Shown here piece by piece: positions 14,675 through 22,598 of a DNA stretch of 24,877 nt. The DNA is from an uncultured Oscillospiraceae bacterium (GTDB taxonomy: Bacteria > Bacillota > Clostridia > Oscillospirales > Oscillospiraceae), in contig CAJURY010000018.1 in assembly GCA_910589155.1 (NCBI GenBank), positions 1 through 24,877 on the forward strand, given 5' to 3'. The translations under genes were made by a program, and so were the position numbers. Each line of letters opens with the position of its first letter. Within the stretch, counting starts at the first letter, position 1. The notes under the pieces are model-generated. The model was not told where the DNA came from and ran no database searches. It worked only from the letters and a program-made list of their open reading frames with translations.

Positions 14675-16397
14675 GCTCTAACTGGCTATTCGCTTCCTCC
14701 TCCAAAACACGGTAGGCAACCTTACCCACCAGGGTTTTGGGCAGTTCTGTGCGGAACTCAATTTCTCTGGGCATGGCATATTTTGCAATGTGCTTGCTGC
14801 AATAGGCCAAAAGCTCCTGCTTGAGTTCCTCCGTCGGCTCAATGCCAGGCATGGGCACCACATAAGCGCGAACCCGCTGCACCCGGTAGGAATCCTTCAC
14901 GCCAATGACGCAGGAAATGAGCACCTTTTCATGACCGTCAATGATGTTTTCCAACTGGCTGGGATACACATTATAGCCGGAAGTCACAATCATGCGCTTA
15001 ATCCGCTGGCGGAAGTACACAAAGCCGTCCTGATCCATATAGCCCAGGTCGCCGGTATGCAGCCAAATGCGGCCTTCCGGGTGGCGGCGCAGGGTGTTGG
15101 CGGTTTCCTCCGGGTTATCCATGTAGCCCAGCATCACCGTTGGGCCGGATATGCAGATTTCGCCATCGGCATTGGCGGGCAGCTCCTCCATGGTGCCGGG
15201 CTTGACAATTTTATAGAAGGTATCCGGGAATGGCACGCCGATAGAGCCGGGGCGCGCGTAGTCAATGGGAGTCAGGCAGGAAGCTGTGACGCACTCGGTG
15301 GTGCCGTAGCCCTCGCGAATTTGCACCTTGGCGTTGTGTTCTTTGAGGAAGGTATCCACCTTGCGCTTTAACTCCACGCTGAGAGAGTCGCCACCGGAGA
15401 AAATACCAATCAAGAAGCTGAGATCCACGCCGTCCAGCTCATTGGTGCGTAGCAGCGCTTCAAAAAGCGTGGGCACACCGGGAATAATGTTGGGCTTTTT
15501 CTTTTTCAGCGTTTCCGCGTAAATTTTCACATTAAACTGGGGCAGCAAAATGCAGGTCGCGCCAATAATCAGCGCCGTATGGATTCCGATGCCCAGACCA
15601 AAGCCGTGAAAAATCGGCATGACGGAAAGCATCTTTTTCCCGGCCAGTTCTTTCAGAGAATAGCCGGACGCCCCAGCAGTCTGCAAGCCCAGAGCGTTAA
15701 AATTCATATTGGACAGCATAATGCCCTTGGTGGTGCCGGTAGTACCGCCGGAATAGAGAATTGCGGCGCAGGCGTTGGGATCCCCCGAGGCGCTGGGCAT
15801 TTCCCCCTTATACCGCCGGCCAGCCTCCAGAAAATCTCCCCACCCGATGTAGCCGGTACGGGGCAGCTTTTGAATGGCGCGGGCAGTTTTGGTAATGGGG
15901 AAGAGCATCTTCTTGACCCCCGGCAGCTCGTCTCTAACTTTTGCCACGATAATTCGGCAAGAATCCTTCAGTTCCGGCAAAATTTGCTCAATTTTATAAA
16001 AAAACTGGTCTAGCGTTAAAATCGCCTTGCTGTGGCTGATGTTTAAGTAAAACGCGATTTCCTTGGGAGCGGATAAGGGGTGAATCATGTTGGGAATCGC
16101 GCCGATGCGGTTCAGCGCGTAAAAGCTATCCACCGCCTGCGGGGTATTGGGCATACAGATGGTGACGCGATCGCCGGCATGAATGCCCATAGCAAGGAAA
16201 GCTCTTGCCGTTAGATCAATTCTGCGCAGGAATGTAGCGTAATCCGTCTGCTTGCCCAAGAACTCATAGGCAATGTTCGCGGGATACTTTTTCCCCATGT
16301 CGGCTACCATCTGATACATGGTCTTTGAGGGATAATCAATGGATTTTGGCATATTGCCATAAAAATTCAGCCAGGGAGCGGCTGTGGAAAGCGCCAT
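14664..16397 (-). CDS. AMP-forming acyl-CoA synthetase / acid-CoA ligase
   Basis: This encodes 577 residues of the ANL adenylating superfamily. The P-loop-like YSGGTTGTTKG is at 215-225, GYGTTE at 363-368, and TGDLGYMDQDGF from 448. The hinge follows at RQRIKRMIVTSGYNVYPSQLE, and the catalytic lysine K559 is in LPKTLVGKVAYR. The enzyme activates a carboxylic acid with ATP to an acyl-adenylate and then normally to acyl-CoA; the layout most resembles long-chain fatty acid CoA ligases. The ATG at 16397 is preferred over an upstream TTG because GAAAGGA lies at a suitable distance. It is coupled to the DUF1624 gene. The substrate cannot be fixed from sequence. Confidence 0.9.
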   Translation of the reverse strand: MALSTAAPWLNFYGNMPKSIDYPSKTMYQMVADMGKKYPANIAYEFLGKQTDYATFLRRIDLTARAFLAMGIHAGDRVTICMPNTPQAVDSFYALNRIGAIPNMIHPLSAPKEIAFYLNISHSKAILTLDQFFYKIEQILPELKDSCRIIVAKVRDELPGVKKMLFPITKTARAIQKLPRTGYIGWGDFLEAGRRYKGEMPSASGDPNACAAILYSGGTTGTTKGIMLSNMNFNALGLQTAGASGYSLKELAGKKMLSVMPIFHGFGLGIGIHTALIIGATCILLPQFNVKIYAETLKKKKPNIIPGVPTLFEALLRTNELDGVDLSFLIGIFSGGDSLSVELKRKVDTFLKEHNAKVQIREGYGTTECVTASCLTPIDYARPGSIGVPFPDTFYKIVKPGTMEELPANADGEICISGPTVMLGYMDNPEETANTLRRHPEGRIWLHTGDLGYMDQDGFVYFRQRIKRMIVTSGYNVYPSQLENIIDGHEKVLISCVIGVKDSYRVQRVRAYVVPMPGIEPTEELKQELLAYCSKHIAKYAMPREIEFRTELPKTLVGKVAYRVLEEEANSQLEHDA

Positions 16398-16460
16398 AAT
16401 AAAACGTCCTTTCAATTTTCAGTACAAGAGCAGCCTGAAGGCAAACCCTATTTTGCTTCT

Positions 16461-16469
16461 ATTATAGCA
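16461..16469 (-). promoter_or_regulatory. Extended -10 promoter of the acyl-CoA synthetase gene
   Basis: On the minus strand TGCTATAAT is a consensus extended -10 element, 64 bases before the ATG. A clear -35 box is absent, as allowed for extended -10 promoters. Confidence 0.55.
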
Positions 16470-16511
16470 CTGTTTGCAGCAAAATGCACCTGTTATTTGC
16501 AATTTCAAAAC

Positions 16512-16700
16512 AAAAAAGTGTCCTGGCGGTCTGCGCCCGCCGGCACCGCGCTACGAACCTCGCTGCAAACCCATCACGCCCCTAGGGTCCTCGGCAGAAC
16601 CTGCCCTGAAACGCGAATCATCGCGCAGCAAGCGGTTGCGATTTTAAAGGCACAGCGGCAAAATAACCCTGGAATACCCCCGCGCCTAATTGCAAGCTCG
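16512..16700 (+). repeat. Dispersed intergenic repeat, copy 2
   Basis: This shares colinear blocks with copy 1 (5227-5450): GCGCCCGCCGGCA (16533), ACGAAC (16553), CTCGGCA (16590), AGCGGTTGC (16631) and AGCGGCAAAATA (16654). Block spacing agrees within 0-6 bases. The leading GTGACTTTT hairpin of copy 1 is absent. Together with the promoter and the hairpin at 16749-16776 it fills the gap 16398-16792, where no gene is seen. Confidence 0.6.
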
Positions 16701-16748
16701 TTGTGTTTCCCACATCGACGCTTCCCATATCAATGTTTATAAGCGAAA

Positions 16749-16776
16749 TGCGCCCCGGTAAAATTACCGGGGCGCA
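16749..16776 (-). terminator. Terminator-like hairpin at the end of the opp operon
   Basis: A perfect 28-bp inverted repeat with 13-base arms (TGCGCCCCGGTAA and its complement) begins 16 bases after the stop of the last opp operon gene. The following U-tract is weak (ATTTCG), so termination may be partial. Confidence 0.65.
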
Positions 16777-16792
16777 GCATCACGATTTACAA

Positions 16793-17062
16793 TCAACGGA
16801 ACCAGACAAAATAACAAAAAAGAATAAACAATCCAAAAATTCCCACGCCAATCAGCCACACAAGCAGCGCGGCCTTCAAAGTACCGGCAGTCAGCGCTCG
16901 CTTTTCCGTTCTGGTTAATTCCAAAGCCGACTCCTTGGCGCTTTCGGCCTTCGCCCTTTCAGACTGCGGTGTGTTGGGTGCATACCAAGGCATTCCCTCC
17001 ACATTCATATTGGCGATGGTACGGCCATCGTCATCGGCATACTCTTTTCTGCGTTTTGCCAT
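16793..17062 (-). CDS. Small single-pass membrane protein at the end of the opp operon
   Basis: This encodes 89 residues from an ATG preceded by GGAGATA. A charged N-terminal part (MAKRRKEYADDDGRTIANMN, then GMPWYAPN) is followed by a basic helix (about 33-60) and one membrane helix (about 62-86) near the C-terminus. This topology suggests a tail-anchored or N-in protein. It starts 9 bp after the oppF stop and is probably cotranscribed. I recall similar small proteins next to clostridial opp operons, but no function is known. A role in transporter assembly is speculation. Confidence 0.75.
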   Translation of the reverse strand: MAKRRKEYADDDGRTIANMNVEGMPWYAPNTPQSERAKAESAKESALELTRTEKRALTAGTLKAALLVWLIGVGIFGLFILFCYFVWFR

Positions 17063-17071
17063 AGTATCTCC

Positions 17072-18187
17072 TTATGATTTCTTTTTTGCCAGTTTCTCAA
17101 TATTTGCCTTGGCTTCGGCAATCAGGGGTTCCAGCTCCGCGTTGCGCTCTGGGGTATTGTACAAATGGCAGGCGCAGAAGTGATCCGGCTCGATTTCCGC
17201 GAAATCAGGCTGCACATACTTGCACATTTCCATAGCTTTGGGGCAGCGGGTATGGAATTTGCAGCCGGAAGGGGGACTTGCAGGAGAAGGAATGCTACCC
17301 TCCAAAACTGTACGGTTCATCTTGTAGTCGGGATCAGGAATGGGAATCGCAGAAAACAGCGCCTGTGTATACGGATGCAAAGGATTTGCAAACACGCGCT
17401 CGGTGGAAGCATACTCCACCAAGTTGCCCAAATACATCACGCCAACGGTATCGGAAATATGCTCCACAACGGAAAGGTCATGGGAAATAAACAGATACGT
17501 CAAGCCAAACTGCTTTTGCAGATCCCGCAGCAGATTGATAATCTGCGCCTGAATGGAAACATCCAGCGCGGAAACAGGCTCATCGCAAAGAATGAAATCA
17601 GGATTCAGCGCCAAAGCTCTGGCAATGCAGATTCTTTGCCGCTGGCCGCCGGAAAATTCATGGGGATAGCGATCCTTATGATATTCCTGCAAGCCGCAAG
17701 CGTGCATAACCCTGGTTACATAATCGTCAATTTCATTCTCCGGAACAATTCCATGCTCCCGCACGCCCTCTGCGATGATTTCGCCTACAGGCAAACGAGG
17801 AGACAAGCTGGAATACGGATCCTGGAAAATAATCTGAATGGCGGGACGTTCATGGCGCAGTTCCTTCTTGGACAAAGAGAAAATCTCCTTGCCATTGAAA
17901 AATACCTGACCATCGGTCTTATCCTGCAAGCGCAAGATGGTACGACCCACGGTAGACTTACCGCAGCCGGACTCACCTACCAAACCCATGGTAGTCCCGC
18001 GCTTAATTTTGAAGGAAACGCCGTCCACCGCCTTTACATTGCCCACAGTCAAACGTAAAAAGCTGGACTTAACGGGGAAGTATTTCTTCAAATTCTTGAC
18101 AACCAGCAGGTTTTCCGGATCATTTTCCGCCCCATCAAAATACTTTGCGGAGTAATCGTCATGTACATTTGTTTTCACTTCAGCCAT
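17072..18187 (-). CDS. oppF: Oligopeptide ABC transporter ATP-binding protein OppF
   Basis: This encodes 371 residues. Walker A GESGCGKS is at 71-78, Q-loop glutamine Q122 in IIFQDPYSSL, signature FSGGQRQR at 178-185, Walker B ILCDEP at 199-204 and switch histidine H236. The C-terminal oligopeptide-transporter extension has cysteines C309, C315, C322, C338 and C340; in related subunits such a motif binds an iron-sulfur cluster. The ATG is one base after the oppD stop (TAAGATG) and its ribosome binding site GGAGG lies within the end of oppD, so translation is coupled. It pairs with OppD as the ATPase heterodimer on the cytoplasmic face. Confidence 0.95.
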   Translation of the reverse strand: MAEVKTNVHDDYSAKYFDGAENDPENLLVVKNLKKYFPVKSSFLRLTVGNVKAVDGVSFKIKRGTTMGLVGESGCGKSTVGRTILRLQDKTDGQVFFNGKEIFSLSKKELRHERPAIQIIFQDPYSSLSPRLPVGEIIAEGVREHGIVPENEIDDYVTRVMHACGLQEYHKDRYPHEFSGGQRQRICIARALALNPDFILCDEPVSALDVSIQAQIINLLRDLQKQFGLTYLFISHDLSVVEHISDTVGVMYLGNLVEYASTERVFANPLHPYTQALFSAIPIPDPDYKMNRTVLEGSIPSPASPPSGCKFHTRCPKAMEMCKYVQPDFAEIEPDHFCACHLYNTPERNAELEPLIAEAKANIEKLAKKKS

Positions 18188-18188
18188 C

Positions 18189-19382
18189 TTACAATTCCTC
18201 CACATCTACAGATTTGGGATATTCCATCACTTCGCCGGTTTCAAAGTACCGGTAGCAGGATACCACATGGGTGTCGCTAATACGAATTTCAGGGGGATAT
18301 TTGCCGGAGCACTGCGCACAGTGCATTTCGCAACGATCCCGGAAATAACAGTAATTGGGCATATCCACAGGATTCGGCACACTGCCGGGAATGTTATAAA
18401 GCTCATCAACCTTCTTGCCCACAACAGGCTTGGAGCGCATAAGGCCGATGGTATAAGGATGTGCAGGATGATGGAAAATATCCTCCGCAGTGCCCTTTTC
18501 CACAACGCGGCCGGCGTACATAACCACAACATAGTCCGCCATGCCCGCCACAACGCCAAGATCATGGGTAATGAGCATAATGGAACTCTTGATTTTGTCT
18601 TTCAGATTCTGCAAAAGATCCAGAATCTGCGCCTGAATGGTAACGTCCAGAGCGGTGGTGGGTTCGTCCGCAATGATGAGGCCAGGGTTACAGGCCAATG
18701 CAATGGCGATTACGATACGCTGCCGCATACCGCCGGACAGTTCATGGGGGTACATCTTATAGACGCCTTCCTTGTTGGCAATGCCAACAAGCTCCAGCAT
18801 TTCCAAAGTCCGAGCCTTCACATCTGCCTTGCTCATTTTAGGATTGTGCAGGGAAATAACCTCGTTAATCTGATCCCCAATTCGGAACACGGGGTTCAGG
18901 CTGGTCATCGGCTCCTGGAAAATCATAGAAATATAATTGCCACGAAGCTCTTGCATTTTGGCCGTGGGCGCGTTGACAATGTTATACGCGGAGCCATCGC
19001 CAAGGTTCAGGCGGATTTCACCGCCCACCGTCTGACCGGTGGGGCGCTGCAAAAGCTGCATCAGGGAAAGACTGGTAACAGACTTGCCGCAGCCGGACTC
19101 GCCGACGATACCCACAGTTGAGCACTTGGGTACGTCAAAGCTAACGCCGTCCACCGCCTTAACCGTACCAATGTCCGTAAAGAAATAGGTGCAGACATTG
19201 TCGAATTCCACAACATTGTTATTGTCACGCATTTGGGTGACGTAAAGCTCGGGATCCTTCTTGGCGTTTTCACGCGCTTTTTCCAGCTTTTTCGTTGTTT
19301 TCCGGTTGAATCTGGAAATTCTTCTGGAATCCTTGCCGGAAATATAGGAGGATTGCTTCTTACTCTTATCTTTTTTCAGCAT
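18189..19382 (-). CDS. oppD: Oligopeptide ABC transporter ATP-binding protein OppD
   Basis: This encodes 397 residues. Walker A GESGCGKS is at 94-101, Q156 in MIFQEPMTSL, signature LSGGMRQR at 215-222, Walker B IIADEP at 236-241 and H273 in THDLGV. The C-terminal cysteines C345, C351, C355, C358 and C376 fit the iron-sulfur-type motif of this subfamily. The first 55 residues form a lysine- and arginine-rich cytoplasmic extension (MLKKDKSKKQ, RFNRKTTKKLEKAREN) not present in ordinary OppD proteins, which could touch the membrane or RNA. The ATG at 19382 follows GGAGGAG, 12 bp after oppC. Confidence 0.95.
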   Translation of the reverse strand: MLKKDKSKKQSSYISGKDSRRISRFNRKTTKKLEKARENAKKDPELYVTQMRDNNNVVEFDNVCTYFFTDIGTVKAVDGVSFDVPKCSTVGIVGESGCGKSVTSLSLMQLLQRPTGQTVGGEIRLNLGDGSAYNIVNAPTAKMQELRGNYISMIFQEPMTSLNPVFRIGDQINEVISLHNPKMSKADVKARTLEMLELVGIANKEGVYKMYPHELSGGMRQRIVIAIALACNPGLIIADEPTTALDVTIQAQILDLLQNLKDKIKSSIMLITHDLGVVAGMADYVVVMYAGRVVEKGTAEDIFHHPAHPYTIGLMRSKPVVGKKVDELYNIPGSVPNPVDMPNYCYFRDRCEMHCAQCSGKYPPEIRISDTHVVSCYRYFETGEVMEYPKSVDVEEL

Positions 19383-19394
19383 CTTTTCTCCTCC

Positions 19395-21473
19395 TTACCG
19401 CTTCATCTTGGGATCGAAGGCATCGCGCAGACCGTCGCCGACAAAGTTAAAGGCAATAACAGTCAAGCAAATCAAAATACCGGCGGGAACCCAGATGTAG
19501 GTATAATTAATCATATTTTCTGCAGAAGAGGTAACCAGGTTAATGATGTTGCCCCAGGAAGCAAAGGGATACTTAATGCCCATGCCCAAGTAGGACAAGG
19601 AGGACTCCGTGAGGATAACGCTGCCCAAAGCAGCCGTAGCGTTTACAATCAACTGCGGCATAACATTGGGTACCAAGTGGCGGAAAATACGGCGCTGCAC
19701 ACGTACGCCGGTGGATTCGGTAGCCACCATGAAGTCCTGCTCACGCAAAGACAGAATCTGGCCGCGAACCAGACGAGCAATGCTTGCCCAGCCCAGCACA
19801 CCTAAAACCGCCATCATCATCATAATACGATACTTGGCGTCCACTTGCAGCTTATCCATAACAGATCCGATAATCAGCAAAATGGGGAAAGAGGGAATGG
19901 TATAGAAAATATCAACAAGACGCATAATCAGGGTATCCACCCAGCCGCCAAAATATCCGGCCATACCGCCCAAAATAATGCCGATCAGCATTTCAATAAA
20001 CACAACGACGAAGCCAACCAGCAAGGAAACCTGGCCGCCGTACATCAAACGGGCAAAATTATCTCGACCGTTGCTGTCCAGACCCAGAATGTGCTCAGAA
20101 GAGGGCGCGGCGTAAATATCCACCAAATAGCGAATTTGCTCGCAGCTTGCAGAGAATACACCCGCTGTCTGCTTCACGGTCAATGTTTTCGTTTCATAAA
20201 TTACATTGCCGTTTTCATCCAGCTCATTCACGACCACGTTGTCGCCCTTTTCATTGACTTCAACACGTTCCTTGGGAACTGGCGCGTCGCAAGAACCCGT
20301 AGGATCGCCCTTTGCGGCCATCTCCTTCACGGTAGCAGCCAGTGCGGTTTTGAAAGCAAAGGACAGACTGTCGTTACCCTTGGGATCGCGGATTGCAAGA
20401 TCTGTGATGAAAGCGAAATCATTGCCGGAGGCATCCCGCAAAATGATTTCATTATCACCCTGAACAACGCTGTAAGAAGCGCCGTCCACCGTAAAGGACT
20501 TGCCGGTATACATATTCAGCAAAGCGCTTGCGCGCAACTCGTCGCTGACTTCACTGCCGTCCACTGTATCAAAGATAAAGACACTACGAACCTGCATCAG
20601 CTCATAGCCGCTGCTCTTAGAAATGGTAACCTTATCGTCTTCTGCGTGGATCATATATTCCACGTTTTCATAGGTAAAGACATTCGCTTTATTCTCTGCC
20701 GCTTCATTATATGCTTCCAGGAAGCCGTCGTCCATAGCGGCGCCGGCAAATTCAACGGAAGATTCCAGGCAGGTCACTTCATAGCTCATCTTGGACCGCA
20801 TGGTAAGACCATACTCCAGCCCGTTGAAGGTGAAGGTATCCGCCTTATCCGCACGCGCCTGCGCTACCGCAGCAGTAAAGTCGTCGCCCAAGTCCGCTAC
20901 GCCGGTATAGTATTCAATCGACTTATTGATGGTATCAAAGATACCGATAGCGGTACTTTCCGTCAGGGTAGCAACCGCAACGTTATTACTCTGAGATACG
21001 GTAAAGACCTTATCTCCCAGCTTTTCCACCATATAAGCGTTTGCACCGCTGAAAAACACCGTTTCAGACTCGCCGGATTTTTCCAGCGCATCGATCTGGC
21101 TGTTGACCTTCAGGCCAGCGGTGCGATCGATTGCATTGTCGGGATCCAGATCCAGACCGATATAGTCTTTGCGGAAGCTCGCGCTGGCATAGGTTGCCAT
21201 TTGGGTGCTGTGCTTACTGAAGGTCTCGACCTGCCCGTAGGGATAGAACAGGGGACCTACAAAGGAAAACAGAAACATGAGAATCAGAATCACGCTGCCC
21301 AAAATGGCCAGACGGTTTCTGAAAAAGCGCTTGGCAACCAAACGGCCAGGACTTAGAACCTTAACGCGCTGGCTGTCGTCCAACGCCAGGGGTTCGTCAC
21401 TGTGCGCGGCACGCTCGGCTTTCAAAGCAGCTTCCCGCTGCTTCAAATTTTCATTTAAACTATTTCTTTCCAT
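19395..21473 (-). CDS. oppC: Oligopeptide ABC transporter permease OppC with large extracytoplasmic insertion
   Basis: This encodes 692 residues, about twice the usual 300. The N-terminal 56 residues are cytoplasmic and charged. Membrane helix 1 is at about 57-76. The normal permease resumes at HILGLDSNGRDNFARLMYGG (about 461-480) with the remaining helices, and the EAA loop is at about 578-604 (REQDFMVATESTGV, FRHLVPNVMP). Between helix 1 and that motif lie about 355 extra residues, predicted outside the membrane, built from four degenerate copies of a module with F-x-x-G-x-x-Y and alternating hydrophobic strands. ATG 21473 is preferred over an in-frame GTG three codons upstream because AAGGAGG is 8 bases before it. 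The insertion is continuous with no frameshift. See the findings. Confidence 0.93.
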   Translation of the reverse strand: MERNSLNENLKQREAALKAERAAHSDEPLALDDSQRVKVLSPGRLVAKRFFRNRLAILGSVILILMFLFSFVGPLFYPYGQVETFSKHSTQMATYASASFRKDYIGLDLDPDNAIDRTAGLKVNSQIDALEKSGESETVFFSGANAYMVEKLGDKVFTVSQSNNVAVATLTESTAIGIFDTINKSIEYYTGVADLGDDFTAAVAQARADKADTFTFNGLEYGLTMRSKMSYEVTCLESSVEFAGAAMDDGFLEAYNEAAENKANVFTYENVEYMIHAEDDKVTISKSSGYELMQVRSVFIFDTVDGSEVSDELRASALLNMYTGKSFTVDGASYSVVQGDNEIILRDASGNDFAFITDLAIRDPKGNDSLSFAFKTALAATVKEMAAKGDPTGSCDAPVPKERVEVNEKGDNVVVNELDENGNVIYETKTLTVKQTAGVFSASCEQIRYLVDIYAAPSSEHILGLDSNGRDNFARLMYGGQVSLLVGFVVVFIEMLIGIILGGMAGYFGGWVDTLIMRLVDIFYTIPSFPILLIIGSVMDKLQVDAKYRIMMMMAVLGVLGWASIARLVRGQILSLREQDFMVATESTGVRVQRRIFRHLVPNVMPQLIVNATAALGSVILTESSLSYLGMGIKYPFASWGNIINLVTSSAENMINYTYIWVPAGILICLTVIAFNFVGDGLRDAFDPKMKR

Positions 21474-21486
21474 GCATGCCACCTCC

Positions 21487-22476
21487 TTAGTTCACACGGA
21501 CTCTGGGATCAACCACGGCATACAAAATGTCCGCGATAAGATTGCCCAGCAGGATCAAAATGCAGGAGAAGGAAAGATAGAACATGGTGAAGGGAATATC
21601 GCCGCCAACCATGCAGTTGTAACCGGCGTAACCAATACCGCGAATATCGAAAATCTGCTCGGTAATCATAGCGCCGGAGAAAAGACCAGGCAGCATACTG
21701 CCCAGAATCGTAACCAGGGGAATCAATGTATTGCGGAAGGCATGGTGATTGATAACGCGGTTTTCAGACAGACCTTTGGCGCGGGCTGTACGGATATAGT
21801 CCGCATTGAGCACCTCCAAAGTGTTGGCGCGGGTATAACGCATTAAATCGCCAATGCCCACTATGGTCAAAGTTAAGCAGGGCAGGATCAGATGCTTGGC
21901 AATATCCAGCTTTTGCATAAAAGGAGAAAGCTGCAAGTAGTTTCGGCTGGTCATGCCATTGAGATCCAGCAAGGGGAACTTCACTGCAAAAAGCAGCTTG
22001 AAGAGGGTACCCACAAAGAAAGTGGGAAGAGAAATACCTACCAGTGCGATGAAGGTAATGGAATAGTCGGTGAAGCTATACTGCTTTCGGGCAGCCAGAA
22101 CACCTAAAGGAATTGCGATACAAATTTGCAGAAGGTATACCACAATATTCATACTGAAAGAAACCCAAATGGTATCGTGGAACACCTGCGTAACCGGCTT
22201 TGTGTTCATCCAGCTATCGCCAAAATGACCGGTCAGGGTCTGCCCAAGCCAATTGAAATAGCCTTGGACAATGCCTTTATCCATACCCAACTGCTGGTTT
22301 AGTTCATCCAGCCACTGTTGGGCGCTTTTTGTATTGCCGGGGCGGGTTGCAAGCTCACGGGCGGTCTTTTCTGCATAACCGCTAGGCAGGGACGCCATGA
22401 GCGCGTAAATAATGAACATGGCAAAAAATAGAATCAATATGCCTAGCAGGGTTCTCTTAACGATAAATTTAAACAT
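21487..22476 (-). CDS. oppB: Oligopeptide ABC transporter permease OppB
   Basis: This encodes 329 residues, of normal size. The first helix (FIVKRTLLGILILFFAMFIIY) is followed by an extracytoplasmic loop, five more membrane segments, and the EAA coupling loop near 227-249 (YIRTARAKGLSENRVINHHA). The C-terminus DPRVRVN is typical of OppB/DppB. The start at 22476 follows GGAGAG at a suitable distance; an earlier in-frame start adds 7 residues and lacks a better site. It forms the translocation pore with OppC and is separated from oppA by 122 bases holding a hairpin. Confidence 0.95.
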   Translation of the reverse strand: MFKFIVKRTLLGILILFFAMFIIYALMASLPSGYAEKTARELATRPGNTKSAQQWLDELNQQLGMDKGIVQGYFNWLGQTLTGHFGDSWMNTKPVTQVFHDTIWVSFSMNIVVYLLQICIAIPLGVLAARKQYSFTDYSITFIALVGISLPTFFVGTLFKLLFAVKFPLLDLNGMTSRNYLQLSPFMQKLDIAKHLILPCLTLTIVGIGDLMRYTRANTLEVLNADYIRTARAKGLSENRVINHHAFRNTLIPLVTILGSMLPGLFSGAMITEQIFDIRGIGYAGYNCMVGGDIPFTMFYLSFSCILILLGNLIADILYAVVDPRVRVN

Positions 22477-22507
22477 AATTATATCTCTCCAAACCAACGA
22501 TTTTGTA

Positions 22508-22590
22508 GAGACCCCGCGTGCCCACAGATCCCGGAGGACCTGCGGGCACGGCTAAAATGCCAGGTATATGTTCTCTCAGCCTAGGGTCTC
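22508..22590 (-). promoter_or_regulatory. oppA-oppB intercistronic hairpin
   Basis: GAGACCC (22508-22514) can pair with GGGTCTC (22584-22590), enclosing a second hairpin of CGTGCCC with GGGCACG (about 22517-22551). Such structures between binding-protein and permease genes commonly stabilise the upstream message or reduce read-through, giving more binding protein than permease. That role is inferred; there is no U-tract. Confidence 0.6.
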
Positions 22591-22598
22591 AAGAAAAC

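Noticed and set aside
19845..21356. 503-codon open frame on the plus strand
   Set aside because: It is antisense to oppC, in the region of the insertion. The oppC frame is continuous with known permease motifs on both sides, while the plus frame has no family resemblance or ribosome binding site.
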